A stretch of 64,000 nucleotides of DNA from Streptomyces sp. Tu6071 (GTDB lineage: Bacteria; Actinomycetota; Actinomycetes; Streptomycetales; Streptomycetaceae): assembly GCF_000213055.1 (NCBI RefSeq), contig NZ_CM001165.1, forward strand, positions 1,674,001 to 1,738,000. Direction: 5' to 3'. Positions 1 to 8,039 of this stretch are shown one piece after another; positions within the stretch are counted from its first letter, which is position 1; the number at the start of each line of letters is the position of its first letter. The notes under the pieces are model-generated. The model saw only the letters and a list, made by a program, of their open reading frames with translations. It was not told the DNA's origin and ran no database searches. A program made the translations under genes and the position numbers.

Positions 1-1011
1 GGTGCTGACGTCGCGCATCGTCGTCAGGAGCAGGTGGTGGCGGGTCCACGCCTGGCCGACGAGAGCCGTGCGGGTGTCCGGCGCGAAGAGGACGCGGGCG
101 GTGCGGTCGCCCGCGAGGAAGGCGTCGAAGCCGAAGGCGAGGAGGGCGCCCGCCGGGTGCCCGAGCCAGTCGCTCCGGAGCGTCACGAGCAGGTGCTCGC
201 GGTGCGCGTACGCCTCGGCGTCGTCGGGCACGTCGATCTTGACGAGTCTGTCGCCGGGAGCGAGGAGGTACAGCTCGCTGGTGAAGAAGTCGATCGCCCG
301 GCCGACGAAGTCCCGTTCGAAGCCCGGTGTGCGGTCGTGCCAGCCCCAGGCCACGACGTCGCCCCGCTCCGCCTCGTACACGACGGCGGCCTCGCCGAGC
401 GGAGTCCCGCGCCGCCAGCGCCGTACCGTGCGCGCGTACCCGGAGTCGGTCAGCGAGCCGCCCGCGAGCCCGGTGCCGATGAGGACGGTGTCCTCATCGA
501 TCCACCCGATGCGGGTCTTGGCCTCGGCGACGCGGAAACCGTCGGCGACGAACTCCCTCCGCACGAGGTCGAATTCGCGCACCTCGACCGCGTCGCCGCC
601 GCCGCGCGACAGGCGCACGAGCGCCCGCTCCCGGTCCGGCTCGCGCACGACGGCACCGCCCCACACCCAGTCGACGCCCTCGGCCCCGGCGAGCGCGTCG
701 GCATCGAGCAGTACCTCCCACGCGGGCGCGTCCTCGCGGTACTCCTCGGTGGAGGTGCGCCGCCACAGCCCGCGCACGTGCTCGGCGTCCCGCCAGAAGT
801 TGTACCGGCAGGTGCCCCTTCGCGTCGTGTAGGGGATGCGGTCGCCCGCGTCGAGCACCTCGCGCACCCGTGCTTCGAGCGCGGTGAACCCGGGGTCCTT
901 CGCGAGGGCGGCCTCCGCCTCGGCGTTCCGCTCTCCCACCCAGGCGAGAGCCGCCTCGCCCTCGATGTCTTCCAGCCACAGATTCGGATCGTCATCAGTC
1001 ACAGCCCGCAT
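1..1011 (-). CDS. Prolyl oligopeptidase family serine peptidase, N-terminal part (cut by window edge)
   Basis: The leftward frame opens with ATG at 1011 and stays open for 337 codons to the window edge. The first residues (NLWLEDIEGEAALAWVGERN) match the N-terminal signature of S9 prolyl oligopeptidases (WLED...W...N). The following text (RIPYTTRRGTCRYNFW) is typical of the start of the seven-bladed propeller that gates substrate access in this family. The catalytic Ser-Asp-His domain would lie to the left, outside the window, so activity cannot be judged. A GTG four codons further in is an alternative start. No signal peptide is seen, so a cytoplasmic enzyme cutting proline-containing oligopeptides is likely. 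Confidence 0.8.
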   Translation of the reverse strand, partial: MRAVTDDDPNLWLEDIEGEAALAWVGERNAEAEAALAKDPGFTALEARVREVLDAGDRIPYTTRRGTCRYNFWRDAEHVRGLWRRTSTEEYREDAPAWEVLLDADALAGAEGVDWVWGGAVVREPDRERALVRLSRGGGDAVEVREFDLVRREFVADGFRVAEAKTRIGWIDEDTVLIGTGLAGGSLTDSGYARTVRRWRRGTPLGEAAVVYEAERGDVVAWGWHDRTPGFERDFVGRAIDFFTSELYLLAPGDRLVKIDVPDDAEAYAHREHLLVTLRSDWLGHPAGALLAFGFDAFLAGDRTARVLFAPDTRTALVGQAWTRHHLLLTTMRDVST

Positions 1012-1102
1012 TCTCCCGCCCCGGCGACTTGTGACAGCGCTGTGACCGGAACTATGGCCTCCGTCACACACGGGCGACGAAACGTGCTGATCAGATGACC
1101 GG

Positions 1103-2068
1103 ATGCACAGACGCACGCCGCTCCGCCCGGCCGCCGCTCGTCCCGTCCCCCTCCTCGCGCTCCTCGCCGCGACCGCTGCGCTGCTCACGGCCTGCGGGGC
1201 GGAGGACGCGGGTTCCGCGACGGCCGGGGCCCCGGCGGCGGCGTTCTCGCGCACGAGCGTCGACGACCCCGGCAAGGACGGCGTCCGCGTCACCTCCCTG
1301 ACCCTGCCGCGCCCCTCCCCCTCGCCGAGCCCCTCCCGGAGCCGGTCCGTCTCCGCCGAGAGCCTCGACCTCGGCGGGGACTCGGGCATCAGCGCCGCGT
1401 ACGAGATCATCAACCACGGCACCGAGACCCTGACCTACACGGTCACCATCACGTTCACGAGCGGTGACGGCGGCGCGATGGCCAACGAGACCACCACCGT
1501 GCCCGGCGTCCGCCCCGGAAAGACCGTGCGCGGCAGGGTCGGGGCCGGAACCCTGCCGCCCACGACCCCCCGGATCACGGGCGCGAAGGTGACGGAGGTC
1601 GCCGAGGTGCCCGCCGCCGAGGCCCAGGGCGCCGACGGCACCTGCCCGTCCTCCGGCGTCCGGGTCAGCACCGACAAGGGCGACGCGGCCATGGGCCTGC
1701 GCGTCGTGGGCCTGCACCTCGTGAACTGCGGCAAGCGCGAGTACGAGGTCGAGGGCTACCCCGAACTGGAACTCCTGGACGAGACCCGCGAGCCGATCGA
1801 CGGCGTCCGCGTCCTTCGCGGCAGCCGGGAGATCACCAGCGCGATCGAGGGGGACGGGCCCCCGCGCCCGGTCACCCTCAAGCCCGGTGAGACCGCGAGG
1901 GCCGACCTCGTCTGGCGCAACACGACGGACCTCGGCACACCGGTCACAGCCCCCTACGCCCGCGTACGCGCGAAGAGCGGGGCCGCCCCGGTGACGCTCC
2001 CCGAACACATCGACCTCGGCACGACGGGCAAGCTCGGCGTGACCCCTTGGGTGAAGACGGACCGCTGA
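1103..2068 (+). CDS. Secreted lipoprotein, DUF4232-like
   Basis: The 321-residue product begins with a charged stretch and a hydrophobic segment ending in a lipobox (ALLTAC, Cys31), so it should be lipidated and anchored outside the membrane. A Pro/Ser-rich linker (about residues 68-82) follows. The C-terminal half (about 170-321) has CPSSGVRVS, a later NCG and a beta-rich pattern seen in DUF4232 lipoproteins of Streptomyces. No catalytic motif is visible and the function is unknown. The gene stands alone and converges on the next gene, with a shared hairpin between them. Confidence 0.7.
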   Translation: MHRRTPLRPAAARPVPLLALLAATAALLTACGAEDAGSATAGAPAAAFSRTSVDDPGKDGVRVTSLTLPRPSPSPSPSRSRSVSAESLDLGGDSGISAAYEIINHGTETLTYTVTITFTSGDGGAMANETTTVPGVRPGKTVRGRVGAGTLPPTTPRITGAKVTEVAEVPAAEAQGADGTCPSSGVRVSTDKGDAAMGLRVVGLHLVNCGKREYEVEGYPELELLDETREPIDGVRVLRGSREITSAIEGDGPPRPVTLKPGETARADLVWRNTTDLGTPVTAPYARVRAKSGAAPVTLPEHIDLGTTGKLGVTPWVKTDR

Positions 2069-2173
2069 GCGGCCGGGACCGCTTGATCCGCCCGACCGGA
2101 CGGCACCGGCCCTGACCGGGTGGGCTGGACGGAACACGCACGCCGGGCTCGCCCCGCGGAACAAGCGCACAGC

Positions 2174-2206
2174 GTCGGCCGGGTGAACGAAACGCACCCG
2201 GCCGAC
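2174..2206. terminator. Bidirectional hairpin terminator
   Basis: A perfect 12-bp inverted repeat (GTCGGCCGGGTG / CACCCGGCCGAC, 9-nt loop) lies between the convergent lipoprotein and GH30 genes. There is no clear T-tract, which is common for Streptomyces terminators. Confidence 0.7.
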
Positions 2207-2219
2207 CCCGCCGCCCGGG

Positions 2220-5200
2220 TCAGCGCGTCCAGATCTGCTTCCCGTCCGCGTCGTACAGCCGCAGCGAGCCGTCGTCCCCGAGCACGAGCCAGCCGGGCCG
2301 CTTCCCCTTCGTACCGCTCGCCCACACCGCGTGGCCGTCGTCCGCGTACGCGACGAGGTTGCCGTCGGACTGGAGCGTGAGCTGCACGGTGCCCTTCCCC
2401 TTGGTGCCGGTGGACCAGACCGCCTTCCCGCTCCGGTACTCGACCAGATTGCCGTCCGTCTGCATCTCCAGGGTGTAGTCGCCGGCCTTCAGGTACGCGC
2501 CCTTCTCCAGCGAGCCCCGCGCGCCGACGCGGTCGGCGCCGCAGGTGGCCCAGACGCCGGTGAGGTCGGGGAGCCTGTCGAGGGTGTCGCTGGAGACGGA
2601 GCGGGAGTCGCCCTCGCCCGCGTCGTGCAGGCACTTGAAGGTGTCCCAGTCGTGGACGACCCGGCGTTTGCCGTCGTGCCCGACCTGCCAGGACGTCTTC
2701 TGCTCCGCCTTGTCGCCGTCCCACTGCACGATCTGCCCCCGGTAGGCGGCGGCGTCCACGGGGCTCGTCCACACCGTCTTGTCGGCCTTCGTGGAGAGGA
2801 TGAAGGTGCCGTCGTCGCGGAGCGAGAGCCACGCGGCGCCCTTGCCGTCGGTGCCGCTCGCCCAGCGCGCCGACGGGCCGTCGTAGAGGACGAGGTTGCC
2901 GTCCTCCTGGAGGACGAGCCGGTCGCCCGTGGCGGGCGCGGTCCAGCGCACGGTCCCGGAGGCGTCCTTGGCGACGAGCTTGCCGTCCTTGCCGAGGGTC
3001 AGGCGCGCACCGCCGCCCGACTTCAGGTACGTGCCGGTCTCCAGCTCGCTGTTGGTGCCCATGACGCTCGCGCCGCACACGGCCCACACGTCCTTGAGGT
3101 TGACGTACTTGTCGAGGGTCCCGCCGGGCTGCCCGCCCGCGTCCGGTTTCCCGGCCTCGTCCTTGAGGCAGCCGTACGTGTCGAGATCGCTCACCCAGCG
3201 GCGGTAGCCGTCGGCGCCGACGAGCCAGGAGGTCTTCTGCGCGTTCCCGTCGTCCTTGTACTGCACGATCTTGCCGCGGAAGTCGGACTCGCTGGAGCCG
3301 GGCGCGCCACCGTCCGCGTGGGTACGGGAGTTGAGGACGACGAGGGTCGTGGTGTCGCCGTCGCGGAAGGCGACCGTGGAGAGGTCGCCGGTGTTCGTGG
3401 AGTCGACGCGTACGGCTCCGGGGCGGACGAACTTCCCGAACTGCCCCCAGAACCAGAGGTCTTGCGAGGGCGTGTAGCTGCCGTCGCTCCCGACGGTCAT
3501 CATGCCCCGGCACGTGTGGCAGGCGTCGGGCGTGGAGAGGGCGGGGCCGCCCTGGGCGTCCTGGGCGAGGGACCAGTAGACGGAGCCCGTGGAGCCGTTG
3601 CGCAGCGGGCCGATGAGGAGGTTGGCGACCTCCCAGCCCATGTTCCCCGCGACGTCCGAGGACTGGTCGACGAAGCCGGAGCACTCGGTCATGAGCGTCT
3701 TCACGCTCCGGGTCTGAGCGCCGTAGTGCGTGCCGTCGTAGCAGTGGTAGCCGATCGCGTCGACCTTGCCCTGCCCGGTGAGGGTGCGGACGTAGTCGGG
3801 GTCGTTCCAGTTGTGGTCGAAGCCGAGGACTCCGACGTCACCGGGCAGCCGGGACGTGAGCGCCTTGGAGAGGGCGACCTCGTCGTCCGGGTTGAGGAGG
3901 GTCGTGGGCATCTGGGTCTTGCAGTTCTCGGGCTCGTTCTGCATCGAGACCATCCAGGGCCTGATGCCCGCCTTGTCGTAGGCGCTGACGTACTTGGCGA
4001 AGTAGTCGGCGTATTCGTTCACTTTCCCGCGGTCGAGTTCGTTCTGCTCGGTGCCGCACTCGGCGCCGAGGAGCTTGCCGCCCCGCTTGGCCCAGGCGGG
4101 GGCGCTCCAGGGGGTGCCGAGCAGCTTGAAGTCGCCGCCGGTCTCGCGTTTCGCGGCCTGGAGCATGGCGATCTGCCGCTTGTCGGCGGGGGTGGCGTCG
4201 GCCGAGAAGCTGCCCTTGGTGTCCTCGTAGGTGTGCACGTCGGTGCCGTTCGCCATGAGGTCGCTGGAGCCCATGGGCGAGCGCACGAGGGTGAGTCCGG
4301 CCTGCTTGTCCCCGGTGCCGAAGAGCTGGGAGAGGATCGCGTCCTGGTGCGGGGACGCGGCGATGAGGGAGGCGGCCGAGTCGGTCATGGCGCCGCCGAA
4401 GCCGTCGATCTTCTGGTGGGTCTTCGCCGTGTCCACGGTGACGGTGGCCGTGGGCTGCCGTCCCTGCGCGCTCACGTCGAAGTCGTCCATCGTGTACTTC
4501 AGCTTCGCGCCGTCCGCCGCGCTGAGCGTCATCCTCGGCTTCTGGCCGTCCTTGAGGACGTACGTGGCGAGGGAGTCGGCGGGCTGGGAGACGTCGAAGG
4601 ACGAGCTCCCCGAGCGGACCGTGAACGTCGCCGGACGGGAGCCGAGCTCGGGCACCCGGGGGTCCTGGCCGCCGTCGCCGGGCGGCGCGGAGAAGGACAC
4701 GTACCCGTCCTGGCCCTCGGGGCGCTCGTACCAGCCGGAGAAGGCCCAGTTGGTGTAGCCGCCGTCGCCGGTGTTGAGCACGTCGCCGGAACGGAGCACG
4801 AAGGCGTCGTAGCCGGTGTGGCCGTCGCTGCCCTCCCAGACGTGCCGGAGGCCCTCGGCGCGGGCGAACTGCATGTCGTTCAGGCTCTTGACGACGAGGA
4901 TGTTGGTGCCGGGGTAGCAGACGGCGAGCCGCGCGGCGGCCCGTTGGGCGAAGGTGCCGTCGCCGTCGGGCGGGGGCCCGGCGCACACGTAGTGGGCGGC
5001 GTCGGGGAGCGCGAGATCGGTCGTCGCGCCGGTCCAGGGGCCCGAGGGGTTGAGGTCCGCCTCGGCGGGGCGCGTGAAGTCGACGGTGACGTCCCCGTCC
5101 TTCTCGGTGCGCTGGTAGTGGCCGCCGTAGCCCCAGTTGAGCCAGCCGCCGTCCCCGGTGGAGGTCACCTTCCCGGTGTCCGTCACGTACAGCCAGAAGG

Positions 5201-6065
5201 TGCGGTTGCCGATGTCGAACTTCTTCTTGTACGCGGGCTTGCCGTCCGCCATCCTCAGCGAGTCCGTGCCGGTGAACTTCGCGGCGCCGCCGTCGTGCAG
5301 GAGCAGGATGTTGTGGCTGGGCCAGCAGTGCATGGCCCGGGCGAGGAGCTTCTCGTCGGCCCGCGCGCGGTTCTCGTCGCTGCCGTCGCCCACGGCGAGC
5401 TGGAGGTCGGCGTCGGGGGCGGTGACGCCGTTCACCTCGCAGGACATGGGAGTCTCCTCGCCCACCGAGGAGGCGTACCAGTCGTTCTTGCGGGTCACCC
5501 GCGGCGGGGCGGTGAAGGTGACCGTGCGGTTCTCGTCCGTACGCGAGAAGTACCCGCTGTAGCCCCAGTTCTTGTAGCCGAGGTCGCCGTCCTTGTGGAA
5601 CGTGCCCTCCTTGAAGACGAGGACGCGGTACGAGGTGCTGGAGATCGACACCGTCTTCGCCAGCAGCATGCCCTTCATGTGCTGCGTCGTGAGGCCCTTG
5701 GGCTGGGTGACCATGACGTTGTAGCCGGGGAAGCAGTCCTGGACGTCGCCGACGAACGTCTCGACACGCTGCGCCTTCTGCGCCTCGTCCACGATCATCG
5801 CGCCGATGACGGCGCCGATGTCCCAGGCGAGCGCGGCGCCGATGTTGGCGAGGTCGATGATGCGGTCGCTCGATCCGTAGGAGGGGTCCTTCGTCGTCAC
5901 GCTCGTGTTCCCGGCCGGTACGGCCCCGGGGCACTGCCCGGTGAGCAGGTCCCCCTCGGCCGCCGCCGCGGGCGTCGTCCCGCCCAGCGGCAGGAAGGCG
6001 GCGAGCAGGGCGAGGAGGACGGCCGCGGCGACGGGCCGCGTGCGGTCTCTGGGGGTAGGTGTCAC
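2220..6065 (-). CDS. Secreted multidomain glycoside hydrolase: three N-terminal repeats, GH30-like catalytic domain, lectin-like C-terminus
   Basis: The 1281-residue product starts at GTG with a GGAGGAA site 8 nt upstream and has an Ala-rich signal peptide (about residues 1-36). Residues about 110-470 hold three related modules, each starting C-(F/W/Y)-P-x-x-N and ending NW-x-x-x-G-x-(Y/F)-x-R. The GH30-like domain starts near QKIDGFGGAMTDSAASL (551). The expected acid/base is Glu711 (MQNEPEN) and the nucleophile Glu794 (MTECSG). Residues beyond about 920 carry B-lectin-type repeats (DGNLVLYDG, DGNLVEYRSG, DGNLVAYADDG), which suggests mannose or glycan binding. The substrate could be a beta-glycan or a decorated mannan. 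The neighbouring GH76 and GH92 genes point to fungal cell wall or glycoprotein. Confidence 0.85.
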   Translation of the reverse strand: MTPTPRDRTRPVAAAVLLALLAAFLPLGGTTPAAAAEGDLLTGQCPGAVPAGNTSVTTKDPSYGSSDRIIDLANIGAALAWDIGAVIGAMIVDEAQKAQRVETFVGDVQDCFPGYNVMVTQPKGLTTQHMKGMLLAKTVSISSTSYRVLVFKEGTFHKDGDLGYKNWGYSGYFSRTDENRTVTFTAPPRVTRKNDWYASSVGEETPMSCEVNGVTAPDADLQLAVGDGSDENRARADEKLLARAMHCWPSHNILLLHDGGAAKFTGTDSLRMADGKPAYKKKFDIGNRTFWLYVTDTGKVTSTGDGGWLNWGYGGHYQRTEKDGDVTVDFTRPAEADLNPSGPWTGATTDLALPDAAHYVCAGPPPDGDGTFAQRAAARLAVCYPGTNILVVKSLNDMQFARAEGLRHVWEGSDGHTGYDAFVLRSGDVLNTGDGGYTNWAFSGWYERPEGQDGYVSFSAPPGDGGQDPRVPELGSRPATFTVRSGSSSFDVSQPADSLATYVLKDGQKPRMTLSAADGAKLKYTMDDFDVSAQGRQPTATVTVDTAKTHQKIDGFGGAMTDSAASLIAASPHQDAILSQLFGTGDKQAGLTLVRSPMGSSDLMANGTDVHTYEDTKGSFSADATPADKRQIAMLQAAKRETGGDFKLLGTPWSAPAWAKRGGKLLGAECGTEQNELDRGKVNEYADYFAKYVSAYDKAGIRPWMVSMQNEPENCKTQMPTTLLNPDDEVALSKALTSRLPGDVGVLGFDHNWNDPDYVRTLTGQGKVDAIGYHCYDGTHYGAQTRSVKTLMTECSGFVDQSSDVAGNMGWEVANLLIGPLRNGSTGSVYWSLAQDAQGGPALSTPDACHTCRGMMTVGSDGSYTPSQDLWFWGQFGKFVRPGAVRVDSTNTGDLSTVAFRDGDTTTLVVLNSRTHADGGAPGSSESDFRGKIVQYKDDGNAQKTSWLVGADGYRRWVSDLDTYGCLKDEAGKPDAGGQPGGTLDKYVNLKDVWAVCGASVMGTNSELETGTYLKSGGGARLTLGKDGKLVAKDASGTVRWTAPATGDRLVLQEDGNLVLYDGPSARWASGTDGKGAAWLSLRDDGTFILSTKADKTVWTSPVDAAAYRGQIVQWDGDKAEQKTSWQVGHDGKRRVVHDWDTFKCLHDAGEGDSRSVSSDTLDRLPDLTGVWATCGADRVGARGSLEKGAYLKAGDYTLEMQTDGNLVEYRSGKAVWSTGTKGKGTVQLTLQSDGNLVAYADDGHAVWASGTKGKRPGWLVLGDDGSLRLYDADGKQIWTR

Positions 6066-6147
6066 GGTGCGCTTCCTCCCGGGGGGCGGGGCGGAGTGGT
6101 CCGGCCGGGTGCGGGGCGGTGCGGCGTCCGGTCGGATGTGGGGGCGA

Positions 6148-6200
6148 TACGGCGCCGGGGCGGGTGCGGGGCGGTACGGCGCCGGGGCGGGTGCGGGCGG
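6148..6200. repeat. Two-copy tandem repeat, 27 and 26 bp
   Basis: The unit TACGGCGCCGGGGCGGGTGC plus GGGGCGG occurs at 6148-6174 and again at 6175-6200 with one G missing. It sits in the 172-bp leader between the GH76 and GH30 genes, in a run of related GGTGCGG words. It looks like slippage-prone low-complexity DNA, and no regulatory role can be claimed. Confidence 0.75.
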
Positions 6201-6237
6201 TGCGGCACCCGGCCGGTGCGGCGCCGCCCGCCCGGAC

Positions 6238-7692
6238 TCAGTCGTCCTCCGCCGCGTTCAGCAGGTCCAGGGCGCTGTGCTGGCAGCCGTTGCCCGTGCC
6301 GGTCAGCGGGCCCGCCCAGTGCGGCCCGTACTGGTCGAAGCTGTTGCGGTCCTTGGCGTACGCCGTGTCGGCCTGACGGTCGAGGTAGGCGCGGTAGGGG
6401 TGGTCGGGCAGCTCCTTGTCGAGGATGCCGAGACCGCGCGCGTAGGCGCCCTTGAAGGAGTCGCCGTCCGACGTGCAGCCGGTGCCGTCCGGCTCGTAGG
6501 GCTCGTGGAGGGTGCCGCCCGGGTTGAGGTAGCCGGAGGAGGTGGAGGCGTCGGCGAGGGTACGGGCGCTGTCGAGCAGGCCCGCGTCGCCGGTCGCGCG
6601 GTGCAGTTCGGCGAGCCCCGCGAGGACGACGCCCTGGTTGTAGGTCCAGGTCGTGTCGCCGTTGTTGGCGCAGGAGTCCTTGAGGCCGTCGTTGATGGTG
6701 TGGCCGGAGTTGATGAGGCCGCTGCCCTTGAACCAGGACCACTCGTCCTGCGCGCGCTTGAGGTATGTCGTGTCGCCGCCGACGCGATTGTGGAGGGCCG
6801 CGTTGAGGTGGAGGTACAGCTCGTTGGTGATGGCGTTCTTGTACGGCTTGTCGGTGGCCCACTGGACCCCGCCGCCGCACGTGCCGGTCCAGTAGGCGGC
6901 CATGTGGTCGGCGTTTTTGCGGGCCGTGTCGAGGTAGCGCTGCTCGTGGGTCACGTCGTACGCGGCGACCCAGGCGAGCCCCCACCAGCCGGTGTCGTCC
7001 AGGTAGCTGTTGGTGAAGTCGCCGCCCTCGGCGCCACGTTGCTTCTCCCACGTGGTGGAGATGGCGTACTTGTAGCTGGGCATCCCGCTGACGCGGATGT
7101 TGTCGATGACCGAGGTGAGCGCGGTCGCCGAGGTCCACCAGCCGGCGAACTTCCCGCTGCCCCGGTCGTAGTTCGCCATGAGCGCGGTCGCCGCCGCCGT
7201 GCTGCGGCTCCAGGAGTTCCAGTCGGTGCGCGCCCAGCCGGTGCAGGCGATCTCGGCGCGGTCCCCGGCCTTGCCGCAGGCGCGCAGGGCGCCGATGCCG
7301 CCGGTGTTCCAGTCGTCCACGTTGTACATGAGGGTGCGCCAGCTCTTGCGCCCGTCCGGGACGGCGGTCACGCCGAGCTTGCTGCCCGAGGACCAGCTCC
7401 GCCCGCCGTCGAAGGAGCGGTCGAGCCACACCTGGTCGCCGGGGTTGCCGTTGTCGAGGGAGCCCCAGCCCATGACATCGTTGTCGGACAGGTGAAGGGT
7501 GATCGTCCTCCCGTAGAGCGAGGCGCTGACGGGGGTGCGCTCGCCGTTCGCGGCGGCCGGGTCGCGCGTGTCGCAGAACTTGTTACACACCTGCCCCGCC
7601 GCGTGCGCGGCGGTGGCCGGCACCGCCAGCGCGGTCGCGACGAGCAGACAGCCGAGCAGGGCCGCCCTCCCAGAGCGTACGGACGTTCTCAT
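6238..7692 (-). CDS. Secreted GH76 family alpha-1,6-mannanase-like protein
   Basis: The ATG at 7692 is chosen over the GTG at 7701 because GGAAGG lies 10 nt before the ATG but directly abuts the GTG. The 484-residue product has a signal peptide ending near AAHAAG. The GH76 hallmark of two adjacent aspartates is present (YLDDTGWWGLAW, Asp232-Asp233), and the helical-barrel motifs NELYLHLNAAL and TWTYNQGVVLAGLAEL follow. GH76 enzymes are endo-acting on alpha-1,6-mannan backbones, as in yeast wall mannan. An inserted segment of about 80 residues (near 35-115) precedes the barrel. It is divergent from the GH92 gene. Confidence 0.85.
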   Translation of the reverse strand: MRTSVRSGRAALLGCLLVATALAVPATAAHAAGQVCNKFCDTRDPAAANGERTPVSASLYGRTITLHLSDNDVMGWGSLDNGNPGDQVWLDRSFDGGRSWSSGSKLGVTAVPDGRKSWRTLMYNVDDWNTGGIGALRACGKAGDRAEIACTGWARTDWNSWSRSTAAATALMANYDRGSGKFAGWWTSATALTSVIDNIRVSGMPSYKYAISTTWEKQRGAEGGDFTNSYLDDTGWWGLAWVAAYDVTHEQRYLDTARKNADHMAAYWTGTCGGGVQWATDKPYKNAITNELYLHLNAALHNRVGGDTTYLKRAQDEWSWFKGSGLINSGHTINDGLKDSCANNGDTTWTYNQGVVLAGLAELHRATGDAGLLDSARTLADASTSSGYLNPGGTLHEPYEPDGTGCTSDGDSFKGAYARGLGILDKELPDHPYRAYLDRQADTAYAKDRNSFDQYGPHWAGPLTGTGNGCQHSALDLLNAAEDD

Positions 7693-8039
7693 CCTCGCCA
7701 CACCTTCCCTCTTGGCCGCGGATACGTTCCAGGGCCAGGGAAACGGGGCCGCCGGGAACCTGTCAAGGCCACAACAACGCTCACCGAACGGCGAGTTGGG
7801 GTCGTGTTGGCCGGATTCGGCGGCTTCGGACTCGCCCTGCCCAGGCGCATCGTCCCCGGGCAGGGCGGCACAGGGCGCGGGGACTTTCCTCGCGGGGCGC
7901 CGAGAATTCGCGTACCAGCCCCTCCCCCGTTGGCCACGAGCGGGATACGGTCACCGTGCCTCACCATGACAACGTTGTCCGAGGGCCGCAGCCTTCCCGG
8001 CTCCCCCGCCCCGGGCACCGCGCCGAAAGGGAAAGCGCC
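7693..8039. promoter_or_regulatory. 347-bp divergent control region between GH76 and GH92 genes, with a LacI-type palindrome
   Basis: No gene is seen here. A perfect 12-bp palindrome GACAACGTTGTC lies at 7968-7979, about 60 bp before the GH92 start. A symmetric site centred on CG with ACAA/TTGT arms is typical of LacI-family sugar repressors. Clear -35/-10 boxes could not be assigned. The GH92 start is preceded by an AAAGGGAAAG purine run. Confidence 0.5.

Noticed and set aside
2331-6455. A very long rightward open frame opposite the GH30-like gene
   Set aside because: Composition is Val/Gly/Arg/Ala shadow, with no domain, while the opposite strand has catalytic motifs and a signal peptide.
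7956-8039. Upstream start for the GH92 protein
   Set aside because: The added 28 residues precede a normal signal peptide and cover the LacI-type palindrome region. ATG 8040 has a good ribosome site.
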